DNA from: Candidatus Martarchaeota archaeon
GTDB taxonomy: Archaea > Micrarchaeota > Micrarchaeia > Micrarchaeales > Micrarchaeaceae
Length of the DNA: 41,515 nucleotides
NCBI GenBank assembly: GCA_023473425.1
Contig: JAMCYG010000023.1
Span: 1-41,515 of the forward strand
Direction of reading: 5' to 3'
The position numbers and the translations under genes were made by a program. The notes under the pieces are model-generated. The model saw nothing but the letters and a program-made list of their open reading frames with translations, was not told where the DNA came from and did not search any database. Shown here piece by piece: positions 10,085 through 18,531 of the stretch. Numbering within the stretch: position 1 is the first letter of the stretch; each line of letters starts with the position of its first letter.

Positions 10085-10414
10085 GTGCGAGATATGGCTC
10101 GCGTGGGGAAATGCATGGAAATGGATTGCATGGGAAAAACGCCCTTGGGGGTGGATATGAGTGCAATAAGGGGTAAGAGTGTGGGTAGAAAAACAATAGC
10201 CAGAAAGGCAACAGCCGCGTTGAGGGACAGCGACTTTTCGGACGTCCTCGAAAGCGCAATGGCCGCAGAGATAGACAGTGAGGCCACGGCAGCTCTAAAG
10301 AGCGTGCTTGCGCAGAGGGCAACCGAATATACCCTTCGCGCATCAAGGATAGCTAGGAGAAGGGGCATAAAGCTGAGCGCGGCAACAATAATAATAGCAG
10401 CAGAAGACAGATAA
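10085..10414 (+). CDS. Divergent histone-fold protein with basic N-terminal extension
   Basis: C-terminal ~60 aa FSDVLESAMAAEIDSEATAALKSVLAQRATEYTLRASRIARRRGIKLSAATIIIAAEDR aligns by eye with the archaeal histone fold, preceded by ~50 aa including IRGKSVGRKTIARKAT. Start codon uncertain (GTG 10085 or a downstream ATG). Confidence 0.6.
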   Translation: MRDMARVGKCMEMDCMGKTPLGVDMSAIRGKSVGRKTIARKATAALRDSDFSDVLESAMAAEIDSEATAALKSVLAQRATEYTLRASRIARRRGIKLSAATIIIAAEDR

Positions 10415-10442
10415 CGGCAGGAACATTCCAATAACGACTACG

Positions 10443-10495
10443 CCTCCCTGAAGGTAGGAGGTTTCCTTTTATTTTTTCTCTTTTTCCCGTTTTTT
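10443..10495 (+). terminator. Hairpin plus T-rich tract downstream of the histone-fold gene
   Basis: cctcc-ctgaaggta-ggagg followed by tttccttttattttttctctttttcccgtttttt. Confidence 0.55.
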
Positions 10496-10576
10496 ATATT
10501 ATCTGAAATGCACCCGTGCTAGGGCTTTAGAAAGTATTTATATCCTTTCCCACGAATTCTAAATGCAAATCGAGGT

Positions 10577-10649
10577 GCGAGTGTAGTCTAGCCTGGTAGG
10601 ACTTTGCCCCTCCAAGGCAAAGACCCGGGTTCAAATCCCGGCACTCGCA
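10577..10649 (+). tRNA. tRNA-Gly(TCC)
   Basis: Acceptor gcgagtg/cactcgc, D-arm gtct..ggac, anticodon stem ttgcc/ggcaa with loop cctccaa, T-arm ccggg-ttcaaat-cccgg, discriminator A. Confidence 0.9.
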
Positions 10650-10657
10650 TGCTGCAC

Positions 10658-10776
10658 GGCGGGGTAGCTCAGCCTGGTTAGAGCGCTAGACTCATATGCA
10701 GAGCATTATGAGTGATGAGCCATTCTGGCTATGACGAGAAATCTAGAGGCCGCGGGTTCAAATCCCGCCCCCGCCA
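10658..10776 (+). tRNA. tRNA-Met(CAT), elongator-like, with intron at about 10697-10740 (44 nt)
   Basis: Acceptor ggcgggg/ccccgcc, anticodon stem ctaga/tctag, loop ctcata|intron|a, T-arm gcggg-ttcaaat-cccgc. Intron at the canonical 37/38 position. Ile2(CAT) not strictly excluded. Confidence 0.88.
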
Positions 10777-10871
10777 ACCTGATTTTGCAAAGACAGCTTC
10801 AAGGTAGGAGTCAAAAGACTAGCATTAAAGCAGGATGCTACTCCTTTCAGGAGCCTGCATTAAACATTAGC

Positions 10872-11099
10872 GGTGTGCCGTAGCCTCCCTTCTGTTTTAG
10901 GCGACATCAGACCTAAGCGGCTTTGCCTTGCATACTCACTGCGCGCGCATCGGCCGTTTCATCCGCACCCGCGCGCTCGTCTTGTCATCGCTTTATGCGC
11001 GGCAGCGGTTCGTTTCTGCTCCGAATTAGCCCTTTCGGGCATGCGCGCTCTGTATGGGGAGAGCTTCCTCCGCACGAAGCGGTGAGTCGCCCGCACACC
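10872..11099 (-). ncRNA. rnpB: RNase P RNA
   Basis: Minus strand: P1 ggtgtgc...gcacacc, then ccgc-ttcg-tgcggAGGAAGCTC (CR-I-like), GGATGAAACGGCC, ...AAACAGAAGGGAGGCTA (CR-V-like ACAGAA..GGCTA). Confidence 0.88.
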
Positions 11100-11195
11100 A
11101 CTTATATGTATTTGAATGGAATGCTTAAAATGGCATCGCAGGCGAATATAGCAATAGTGCTATGCCAACCCATCAGTTTAAAAGCGTGAAAATCT

Positions 11196-11504
11196 ATGCT
11201 TTTTAAGGTGGAATACGTGACCATAGGTTTGCCATTCGGAAATACGCTTTTGGGAGAGATACTTCTCGTCATCTTGATAGCAGTAGTGCTTTTCATCATC
11301 TTCAAGCTCGGCAAATTCATACTGAAGCTGATATTTGGTATAATAGCCAACAGCATACTCGGCATAATAGCGATATATGTGCTGAACTACGTGCTAGGAG
11401 TCGATATACCGATAACGCTGGCCACGATGATCCCAACCGCGCTCTTCGGCCTTCCGGCCGTGGGCACACTCTTGATACTGAGGTTCTTTGGCGTGCCGCT
11501 GTAA
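11196..11504 (+). CDS. Small membrane protein, BofA (pro-sigmaK processing inhibitor)-like family
   Basis: Hydrophobic ILLVILIAVVLFIIFKLGKFILKLIFGIIANSILGIIAIYVLNYVLGVDIPITLATMIPTALFGLPAVGTLLILRFFGV with BofA-like spacing. Confidence 0.65.
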   Translation: MLFKVEYVTIGLPFGNTLLGEILLVILIAVVLFIIFKLGKFILKLIFGIIANSILGIIAIYVLNYVLGVDIPITLATMIPTALFGLPAVGTLLILRFFGVPL

Positions 11505-11508
11505 GAGA

Positions 11509-11715
11509 TTACTTAAGCGCGAGCTTGACATCAGCCACTTCCACGGTCTTCCGCTTCGCGTGCTTCGACAGGCTGACTGACTTCTTCGCAAGCTGGAAGG
11601 CTATGGAGTCTATATGCTCCTGTATCTTCTTAACTGCATCGCCGCTTATCCTCGATGCACCTGCCTCCTTCAGGAGCTTCCTCACTGCAGCTTCAGGCAT
11701 ATACATTAGAATCAC
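11509..11715 (-). CDS. Archaeal histone
   Basis: MPEAAVRKLLKEAGASRISGDAVKKIQEHIDSIAFQLAKKSVSLSKHAKRKTVEVADVKLALK: canonical HMf-like fold. Start probably the second or third Met. Confidence 0.93.
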   Translation of the reverse strand: MILMYMPEAAVRKLLKEAGASRISGDAVKKIQEHIDSIAFQLAKKSVSLSKHAKRKTVEVADVKLALK

Positions 11716-11773
11716 GATAAGGTACTAGATATTAGCAATCGTGAGGTATAAAAAAGGCTCTCCCTCTGTTCCG

Positions 11774-13933
11774 TTAATCTATCTGCTCGAATATCTTTCT
11801 CGACAATTCCTTTCCGAGAAGCGAGACGACTCTTTCGCGATTGCTCCTTATGTCTACCACTTTCCTTATGCCGTTCGAATACAGGAGCCTGGCTCGCACC
11901 CTTCCTATCTGCTCCAGCCTGACCAGGTCCAGGAGCTCTTCCTTTATACCGTACCTGAGCCTGACCCTTACATCTATGAAGCTGTGGAGGGGCCTCTTCA
12001 TGATTCTGCCGAGCTCTATCGCGGAATAGAGCACCCAGTCGGCATTCCTGAGCTTCGCATACAGTGCACCGGGAGTCGTTGAGTATTTCTTCACTAAGTC
12101 GCCCTCATGCATCTCATCAGTCCAGTCTCTTAGCATGAGAGCAGTACTGAACGCCTTGTCAGTCTCATACCTTGCATCATACATTTCATACTCGCTCGGC
12201 ATCTCTCTGTTCATGTACCTGTACGTCGCGAATTCGGTCTCTGCCTCAGCGGTAACCTTGACATGCGGCCTCATCTCCATCGTGTTCGCGATCGTATATA
12301 ATATAGAAGTCGTATCGTTCGCACGCCCTATGGCGGACACGAGCCAAGCTGCAGAAAGCGGGTCTATGTACAACTCGCTAACTCTTGCACCTATTTTGGT
12401 AGCCGCATAGCTATCAGGACCGGTCTGCTCTACAAACTTCCACTCAATCAACTCGTCAAGGATCTCGTCGACTATCTCACTCATGTGCCTTCGGTCGGTG
12501 TTCTGATGGCCATAGAAGCTCTTCGAAAGGAATGCCAATATGCTCTCCTTCGTGTCGGCGAACTTCTCAGCTATGAAGGCGAGCACGTGGGTCCTCAGTA
12601 CGGACACTATGCCAAGCTTTGAATCTATGGGCACAGGCTCTGCGTTTATGTAAGTAGAATACAGCTCACCTATCCTCTCTGAATTTTTCGCCAGAAGCAG
12701 CGCCCTGCCTTCCGTATCATATTCAGGCCTGCCAGCTCTCCCGAGAAGCTGCAGCATCTCGTTAATCCCTATCATCCCTGATACACCATCATCAAATCTA
12801 GAGACATCCCGCACAAGCACGGTATGAGCCGGCATGTTTATTCCCATACCCAATGTAGTCGTTGAGCATACAACCTTTATCAGGTTGCTTCGGAACGCAT
12901 CTTCAACATAAGATCTCTGTAAATTCAGCAGTCCAGCGTGGTGAAAAGCTACGCCTTCTCTTACGACTGCTGAAAGCTTCCTGCACTGCTCCGTTGGATT
13001 GTCAAGCGCGTTCAGGATTAGGTCGCCGAGCTCTGACAGAGACGCCATTTCATCCTTGCTGGTCAGCTGTGATACTTTCTTCGCTATGCGCAATGACGCT
13101 GCTTCCGCATTTCTCTTTGAAGAGAAGAATATCAATACCTGCTTGCCCATCCCGAGCGTATCCTCTACAACCCTTATTTCGGGATCCTTGCTTGTTCCAT
13201 TGAGAGGTGTGCCAAGCGAAGCTATGTCTTCGCCCTTCTCTATCGTGTCAACGCCATCGAAATATACTTTGCTTCCATAGACGATGCCCTTCTTGAGCTC
13301 TACCGGCCTGTAGTCGCTCACCACGAGCTTTGAGCGCAGCCACTTTGACAGCTCCTCAGCATTGCCAACAGTGGCACTTAGCGCTATGATCTGTGCATCG
13401 CACCTTTCCATGAGTTTGGTTATCAGAAGCTCGAGGGTAGGGCCCCTCGAAGCATCTCCCAGCATGTGCACCTCGTCGAACACTATGCAACCGACCGAGC
13501 CGAGCCAATCAACCCCATGTCTTATTAGGCTGTCGAGCTTCTCGGTCGAGAAGAACATCATCTCATAACTCTCTAGCCAATTGTCAGAAGAGTCAAGGTC
13601 GCCTATAGACATAGCCGCCTTAATAAAGGGGTAGTCTGCCTTGAACCTCTCGAACTTCTCGGATACGAGCGCCCTCATCGGCGCGATGTATATCGCTTTC
13701 TTTCTTCTCGATAATATGGAGTTTACGCACGCCATCTCTGCGATGAGTGTCTTTCCACTGGCCGTAGGGCTCGCTACCATTATATTGCCATATTCGATCA
13801 GGCCGTTCTCTATGGCCTTCTCCTGTGGAGGGGTGAACGTCTTTATGCCCCTGGCTAATATCGACTCGACAATCTCTTTCGGGACCTTCCCTGACAGGTA
13901 GGAGACATCCATATGATGCATTTCCTCATTCAC
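11774..13933 (-). CDS. hel308: Ski2-like/Hel308-type DNA helicase
   Basis: SF2 motifs: ASPTASGKTLIAEMA, DEVHMLGD, LSATVGNAEELSKWL, GMGINMPAHTVLVRD, QLLGRAGRPEYD; C-terminal HhH-like segment (LVRLEQIGRVRARLLYSNGIRKVVDI). Confidence 0.92.
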   Translation of the reverse strand: MNEEMHHMDVSYLSGKVPKEIVESILARGIKTFTPPQEKAIENGLIEYGNIMVASPTASGKTLIAEMACVNSILSRRKKAIYIAPMRALVSEKFERFKADYPFIKAAMSIGDLDSSDNWLESYEMMFFSTEKLDSLIRHGVDWLGSVGCIVFDEVHMLGDASRGPTLELLITKLMERCDAQIIALSATVGNAEELSKWLRSKLVVSDYRPVELKKGIVYGSKVYFDGVDTIEKGEDIASLGTPLNGTSKDPEIRVVEDTLGMGKQVLIFFSSKRNAEAASLRIAKKVSQLTSKDEMASLSELGDLILNALDNPTEQCRKLSAVVREGVAFHHAGLLNLQRSYVEDAFRSNLIKVVCSTTTLGMGINMPAHTVLVRDVSRFDDGVSGMIGINEMLQLLGRAGRPEYDTEGRALLLAKNSERIGELYSTYINAEPVPIDSKLGIVSVLRTHVLAFIAEKFADTKESILAFLSKSFYGHQNTDRRHMSEIVDEILDELIEWKFVEQTGPDSYAATKIGARVSELYIDPLSAAWLVSAIGRANDTTSILYTIANTMEMRPHVKVTAEAETEFATYRYMNREMPSEYEMYDARYETDKAFSTALMLRDWTDEMHEGDLVKKYSTTPGALYAKLRNADWVLYSAIELGRIMKRPLHSFIDVRVRLRYGIKEELLDLVRLEQIGRVRARLLYSNGIRKVVDIRSNRERVVSLLGKELSRKIFEQID

Positions 13934-14034
13934 ATATTTAATCTATTGCGCATGAAGCTGTAAGGCGTGTAGCATTCGTTAGGCTGCCCTCTTGGAAACC
14001 TTTTATACTTTAGCAGTCAACTATGGCTGAGTAG

Positions 14035-16749
14035 ATGACGGGCAGCGGTGAGATTCTTCCCTTCAGCAGGAAGAGGGCGCAGATAGCGCTGGAGTTTATG
14101 ATAGTGTACTCGTTCGTGTTAGTTATATTTATGATACTTTTCGTCATTGTGGTAAACCAGAGAGCGCTGACACTGAATCAGCAGGAATACTCTTCTCTAC
14201 AATTGATAGCGCAGAACATAGCAAATTATATAAACCAGGCACTAAGCTCAGGCAATGGCTATAACGCCACGGTCCTTATACCGGGAGAGATAGGTACAGC
14301 CCCATATACCATAAAGATATCGAGTTCCGGTGTGGTAATTACCAACCTGACCGTAGGTAAGGAAAGCGTGGTAGCTTACGCTTTCAGCAGGGCGCGCAAC
14401 TTTGATATCAACGGTACAATCATAGCGTCGTCAAATGGCGTCACTATCTATAAGATAAAAAATATCGGCCAGGTATCGATTGCGAATTCGCACGGTACAA
14501 TATATGTGGACAAAAATCCCATATCGACCTTATCATTAGAAGGGAGCATGGCAGTAAATCCACTGTCCAGTTCAAAGGCGATAGAGTTCAATGGGCAGAG
14601 CAGCATAATAAATCTGGCATTCCCGATCGACAATTTATCTCTTCATAACATCTGCAACCTCACGCTCGTCGCATGGTCCTATGATTCTGGAATGCCCTCG
14701 ACCGGCAATGAGGGAGGGGTCATAGGCTTGTACAACGGCACTCAGCCGTCTGGACCAACTTCAGGAGGATGGGCTGATATAGAGTACAATGACAATAACC
14801 TGAGGTTTGAGCTCAGGAATGGAACGAGCGGTAACTCATGGAGCGCAAGCGGCACTTTCGCAAAAGGATGGATGATGACTGCCATGGTTCTGAGCAATGG
14901 CATTGCTGAGGCAGGTTACATAAACAACCAGACCTTTGCGGACAACAAGAATATAGGGTGCATAAGCCTGAATGCAGGCCATATAGGTGCGTGGGACAGA
15001 TATTTCAACGGAAGCATAGCGGACGTGCAGGTGTATAACACCGCATTATCATCTAAGCAGATAATGGATCTGTACAATAGCGGGATAGACAGCTATCCAG
15101 TGATGCCCTCGAATGTGGTTCTTTGGATGCCTTTGAACGGGAATACGAAAGAATACGCCCGGAACGGCAATGAAGCTCCGTCAAACTTGGAGGGAAGCAC
15201 GACTGTCTCTCAGCTGGTTGCAAAGGCGGCGCTGGCAAACGGAAATGCGGCAAAAGATTTGTTGATAGGGATGATCGCAGGCAACGGAACTTTCAGCCAG
15301 AGTGGAAGGAGTAATGTTGCACTGCTGACGAACTCATCAGGATACACGAATACATTCCTTACCGGCGCAAACAGGTCAAGCACAGCGGTCGACTCATATG
15401 CGTTCAACGGCAACCAGTCTACAGTGGCAAACATTGTGGGATGGTGGCCGCTTCTGGCGAGTGCCAGTGCCGTAAGCAATACGATATATGACTTGAGCGC
15501 CAAATATGACAACGGCAATTCCAGCAACATAGTTTGGAGCAATTATTCCTCTGCTTCAACCAACTTCATGACGGCACAGTTTGATGGTTCTTCGAGCAAG
15601 ATTGACGGCAGCAATCTCTATGCATATCCGATCAGCGCGCTCGCATGGGTATACCCGACCAACACTGCTAAGACCACCGATCTCGATACCATAATGGAAT
15701 TTGATGGGCAGTCGGCTGACGCTGGCACATACCAATTTTTCTTGGTGAACAAGGGTTCTGGCTATTGCGGGGGAGTGGCAGGCACGCTTTATCTATGGAA
15801 CCCTAGCGGCGGCTTTTGCACTTCACTCGTGGTCCCGACCGATAAGTGGAGCCTAGTTGGTTTCTCATCAAATGCTACAGCCCAGACTGTATATCTCAAC
15901 ACGCAGTTTCAAAGCGCAACAACCGCTTACCAGCCAGGATCTGCCAACACGATGTATGTGATAGGCGACCAGAGCAGCACCCGCTACTTTGAAGGCAACA
16001 TTTCTAACGTACAGCTATATTCCGGCATTATACCCAGTTCCCAAGTAGCACAGGTATACGGCGAAGGCGTCAACGGAGTCCCCCCCACGAGCACGTCTGC
16101 GCTGCTGGCATGGTGGCCATTTGCAGGGGACATGAATAGCTATGCTTCCAACCCTGCCAATATCACGCCGACAAACGTCATATTCGTCAACAACAACTAT
16201 GTGAATAATTACGCATCCGGAAGCGAGGTGGCAAGCTTCAACGGTGTGAATGGGTATGTGGACCTCAACAATCCTACGTACCTGCAGTTTGCGCCCGGAA
16301 CAACTTACACGCTCGGCGCATGGATAAAAGTGAATAGCTGCACCGATGGTGCAATATTTGGCCACGGCGCTTCGAGCTATACGTTCTACATTTATCCATC
16401 AGGCTCCAGTTGCTACCTTGACTTTGCATCATCGACTGTCGCAAACATCGGCACAGGCGTGCAGATACCGACTAACCAATGGATCTACGTTGACGCTGTT
16501 AACAACATAGGCACAAATGTATACCTCTACGTGAATGGGCAGCAGTACGGGCCGTACACATTCACTAACAGCTACTCTTATTCTGAAGATTTGAGGATAG
16601 GCGACTCCCAATCTGATCCGGGATTCTTCTTCAATGGCCAGATAGCCAATGCTCAGATATACAACATCGGGCTTACTCCGACGCAAATAGCACAGCTCTA
16701 TCAGCAGGGGCCGCCGCAGATTGCATATAAGAACCTAACTTTCGGATGA
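14035..16749 (+). CDS. Large pilin-like secreted protein with about three LamG/concanavalin-like domains
   Basis: N-terminus KRAQIALEFMIVYSFVLVIFMILFVIVV (class III signal-like). Repeated LamG hallmarks: RYFNGSIADVQVYNTALSSKQIMDLYNSGI, RYFEGNISNVQLYSGIIPSSQVAQVYGEGV, FFFNGQIANAQIYNIGLTPTQIAQLYQQG; GWWPL/AWWPF linkers. Confidence 0.85.
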   Translation: MTGSGEILPFSRKRAQIALEFMIVYSFVLVIFMILFVIVVNQRALTLNQQEYSSLQLIAQNIANYINQALSSGNGYNATVLIPGEIGTAPYTIKISSSGVVITNLTVGKESVVAYAFSRARNFDINGTIIASSNGVTIYKIKNIGQVSIANSHGTIYVDKNPISTLSLEGSMAVNPLSSSKAIEFNGQSSIINLAFPIDNLSLHNICNLTLVAWSYDSGMPSTGNEGGVIGLYNGTQPSGPTSGGWADIEYNDNNLRFELRNGTSGNSWSASGTFAKGWMMTAMVLSNGIAEAGYINNQTFADNKNIGCISLNAGHIGAWDRYFNGSIADVQVYNTALSSKQIMDLYNSGIDSYPVMPSNVVLWMPLNGNTKEYARNGNEAPSNLEGSTTVSQLVAKAALANGNAAKDLLIGMIAGNGTFSQSGRSNVALLTNSSGYTNTFLTGANRSSTAVDSYAFNGNQSTVANIVGWWPLLASASAVSNTIYDLSAKYDNGNSSNIVWSNYSSASTNFMTAQFDGSSSKIDGSNLYAYPISALAWVYPTNTAKTTDLDTIMEFDGQSADAGTYQFFLVNKGSGYCGGVAGTLYLWNPSGGFCTSLVVPTDKWSLVGFSSNATAQTVYLNTQFQSATTAYQPGSANTMYVIGDQSSTRYFEGNISNVQLYSGIIPSSQVAQVYGEGVNGVPPTSTSALLAWWPFAGDMNSYASNPANITPTNVIFVNNNYVNNYASGSEVASFNGVNGYVDLNNPTYLQFAPGTTYTLGAWIKVNSCTDGAIFGHGASSYTFYIYPSGSSCYLDFASSTVANIGTGVQIPTNQWIYVDAVNNIGTNVYLYVNGQQYGPYTFTNSYSYSEDLRIGDSQSDPGFFFNGQIANAQIYNIGLTPTQIAQLYQQGPPQIAYKNLTFG

Positions 16750-16753
16750 TTGC

Positions 16754-17326
16754 ATGGTAACTCGCATAAAGGGACAGTTTTGGAGTTTTGATGTTATATT
16801 CGCAATAATAATATTCGGGGTAGCAATAACCGTGCTTGCATATACATGGTACAATGTCAACAATCAGCTAGCGCTCGCGTATGGCAACGGCGCAACAATT
16901 ATGCAACTGCAGGCCGAGTCGCTGGCGCAGACTATTATGTCGCCAGGAAATCCGGATAACTGGCAAAGTATTGTGAACACCTCGAATGCAGGCACATGGG
17001 ACAGCGTGAGCATAGGCCTCACGGACGGCAACGGGAGCAGTAGCATATCGCCAGGCAAGCTATACGCTCTGATGTCTATGGCAAATTACAATTATGGGGG
17101 AACCAAGGGCCCGCTCGGCGTAGCATATAACTACTATATAGTGATACAGCAGTCCGGAGGTCCCACATCTGGTGCGAACGAGGCAGGGAACATAACAATA
17201 GGATCTAACCCGCAGAATGGGAAGTCTTTGACCACCTACGTTTACAAGAGAGTGGCTTTCCTTGACGGCGCCCCGGTCACAATATATATAGAGGTGTGGA
17301 CCAACACGCCACTAGCGGTGAGCTGA
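16754..17326 (+). CDS. Pilin-like membrane-anchored protein
   Basis: KGQFWSFDVIFAIIIFGVAITVLAYTWYNVNNQL: class III-like N-terminus; starts 5 bp after the previous stop. Confidence 0.7.
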   Translation: MVTRIKGQFWSFDVIFAIIIFGVAITVLAYTWYNVNNQLALAYGNGATIMQLQAESLAQTIMSPGNPDNWQSIVNTSNAGTWDSVSIGLTDGNGSSSISPGKLYALMSMANYNYGGTKGPLGVAYNYYIVIQQSGGPTSGANEAGNITIGSNPQNGKSLTTYVYKRVAFLDGAPVTIYIEVWTNTPLAVS

Positions 17327-18531
17327 TGAGGAATATGAAGGGATTCGTGTTCACAATCGATGCGGTGTTCGCGCTAATAATAGCCAGCATAGCCACCACC
17401 CTTCTGTTGTATATTAACTTCTATTCACCTATCGTCTATGGAACAGGGGCTCTAGATGCATCAGGGATGGAACAGAGCCTGCTTAGCGCCACAATAGGCA
17501 ATGTGTGCTCATATTTCTACGCGTCCAGCTTCCCCATATGCAGCTTCTCGAGCAACGGCGGCAACGTCAGCTTCGGAGCTTATCAGGTAAGCAGCAGCGA
17601 TAGCGTCCTGCAGGCGCTAGCGGATCTATATCTGACGCAGGGCGCAGGCCCCTATGCTTCATTGATAATGGAAAGAATATACCCGTCGCACAATGCAGGC
17701 ATATACGTCAACAAAACATACGGCCCTTCGATAGGGCTTCGGCTCGGAAACTTCACTAACGGGCCAGCCTTCTATGCCCCGAACTCGCCATCTATAGCGT
17801 TTACCTATTCTGTGAGCCAATGGTTCTACCTCTATTCACAATCCAGCGCAAACAGCGGATATAACCCGATAACTGATATCTACAATGCCAGCAGCAACAA
17901 TGGGATAGGCGGCGGCCAGAATTTCGACTATGGCGGGCTATGGGCAGGATCAACGTCCAACACGTTGGAATATGGCGAGTATTGGCCAACGAATTGGCAG
18001 TTCTGCGTCGCACCTTCCGACATAATCTACCCTGATACATGGTACTATGTAGTAGTAGATGTAAGTGGCTACAGCAACGTAGCCATATATGTAAATGGTA
18101 AAAAGGTGAAGGTATGCTCGCTCAGCGGCGTAGTAGGGCTAACCCCTGCAAGGACGGCTATCGGCATCGGTGATAACCCTCCGGGCGGCAACGAACTTGC
18201 CAATGCGATAATAGCGAATGTCCAGGTATATAACCAGGTGCTCACCCAGAGCAACATCACGAGCATGTACAGGAATGGCATAACGGGCGCCCCGATAGCG
18301 ACAAGCAACCTGATAGGATGGTGGCCGCTTGACGGGAATGCAAATGACTATTCTGGCAATGGCAACAACGGGACATTTACTAGTCCGGCATACACCACAG
18401 TACTTGAAAATACCTATTTGCCCGCAGCGATAACAAACGCGTACCAGATTAGCAAGGCGACGGCGCCGACGTATATCAGCGCGAACGGAGCGAATGCGAT
18501 GTACAACACGAGCGTGGTATTATGGCACTGA
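17326..18531 (+). CDS. Pilin-like protein with LamG domain
   Basis: MRNMKGFVFTIDAVFALIIASIATTLLLYINFY N-terminus; LamG signature ELANAIIANVQVYNQVLTQSNITSMYRNGITGAPIATSNLIGWWPLDGNANDYSGNGNNGT. Start overlaps the upstream stop; the track ORF begins at 17296. Confidence 0.8.
   Translation: MRNMKGFVFTIDAVFALIIASIATTLLLYINFYSPIVYGTGALDASGMEQSLLSATIGNVCSYFYASSFPICSFSSNGGNVSFGAYQVSSSDSVLQALADLYLTQGAGPYASLIMERIYPSHNAGIYVNKTYGPSIGLRLGNFTNGPAFYAPNSPSIAFTYSVSQWFYLYSQSSANSGYNPITDIYNASSNNGIGGGQNFDYGGLWAGSTSNTLEYGEYWPTNWQFCVAPSDIIYPDTWYYVVVDVSGYSNVAIYVNGKKVKVCSLSGVVGLTPARTAIGIGDNPPGGNELANAIIANVQVYNQVLTQSNITSMYRNGITGAPIATSNLIGWWPLDGNANDYSGNGNNGTFTSPAYTTVLENTYLPAAITNAYQISKATAPTYISANGANAMYNTSVVLWH

Noticed and set aside
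10697-10740. tRNA-Met intron contains gtgatga, matching a C box (RUGAUGA), hinting at an intron-encoded C/D guide RNA
   Set aside because: No CUGA D box follows and 44 nt is too short for a normal archaeal C/D sRNA.
10873-11189. ORFs 10873-11085 and 10923-11189 on the plus strand
   Set aside because: They overlap the RNase P RNA on the opposite strand; the Arg/Ala/Ser-rich translations look like structural-RNA noise.
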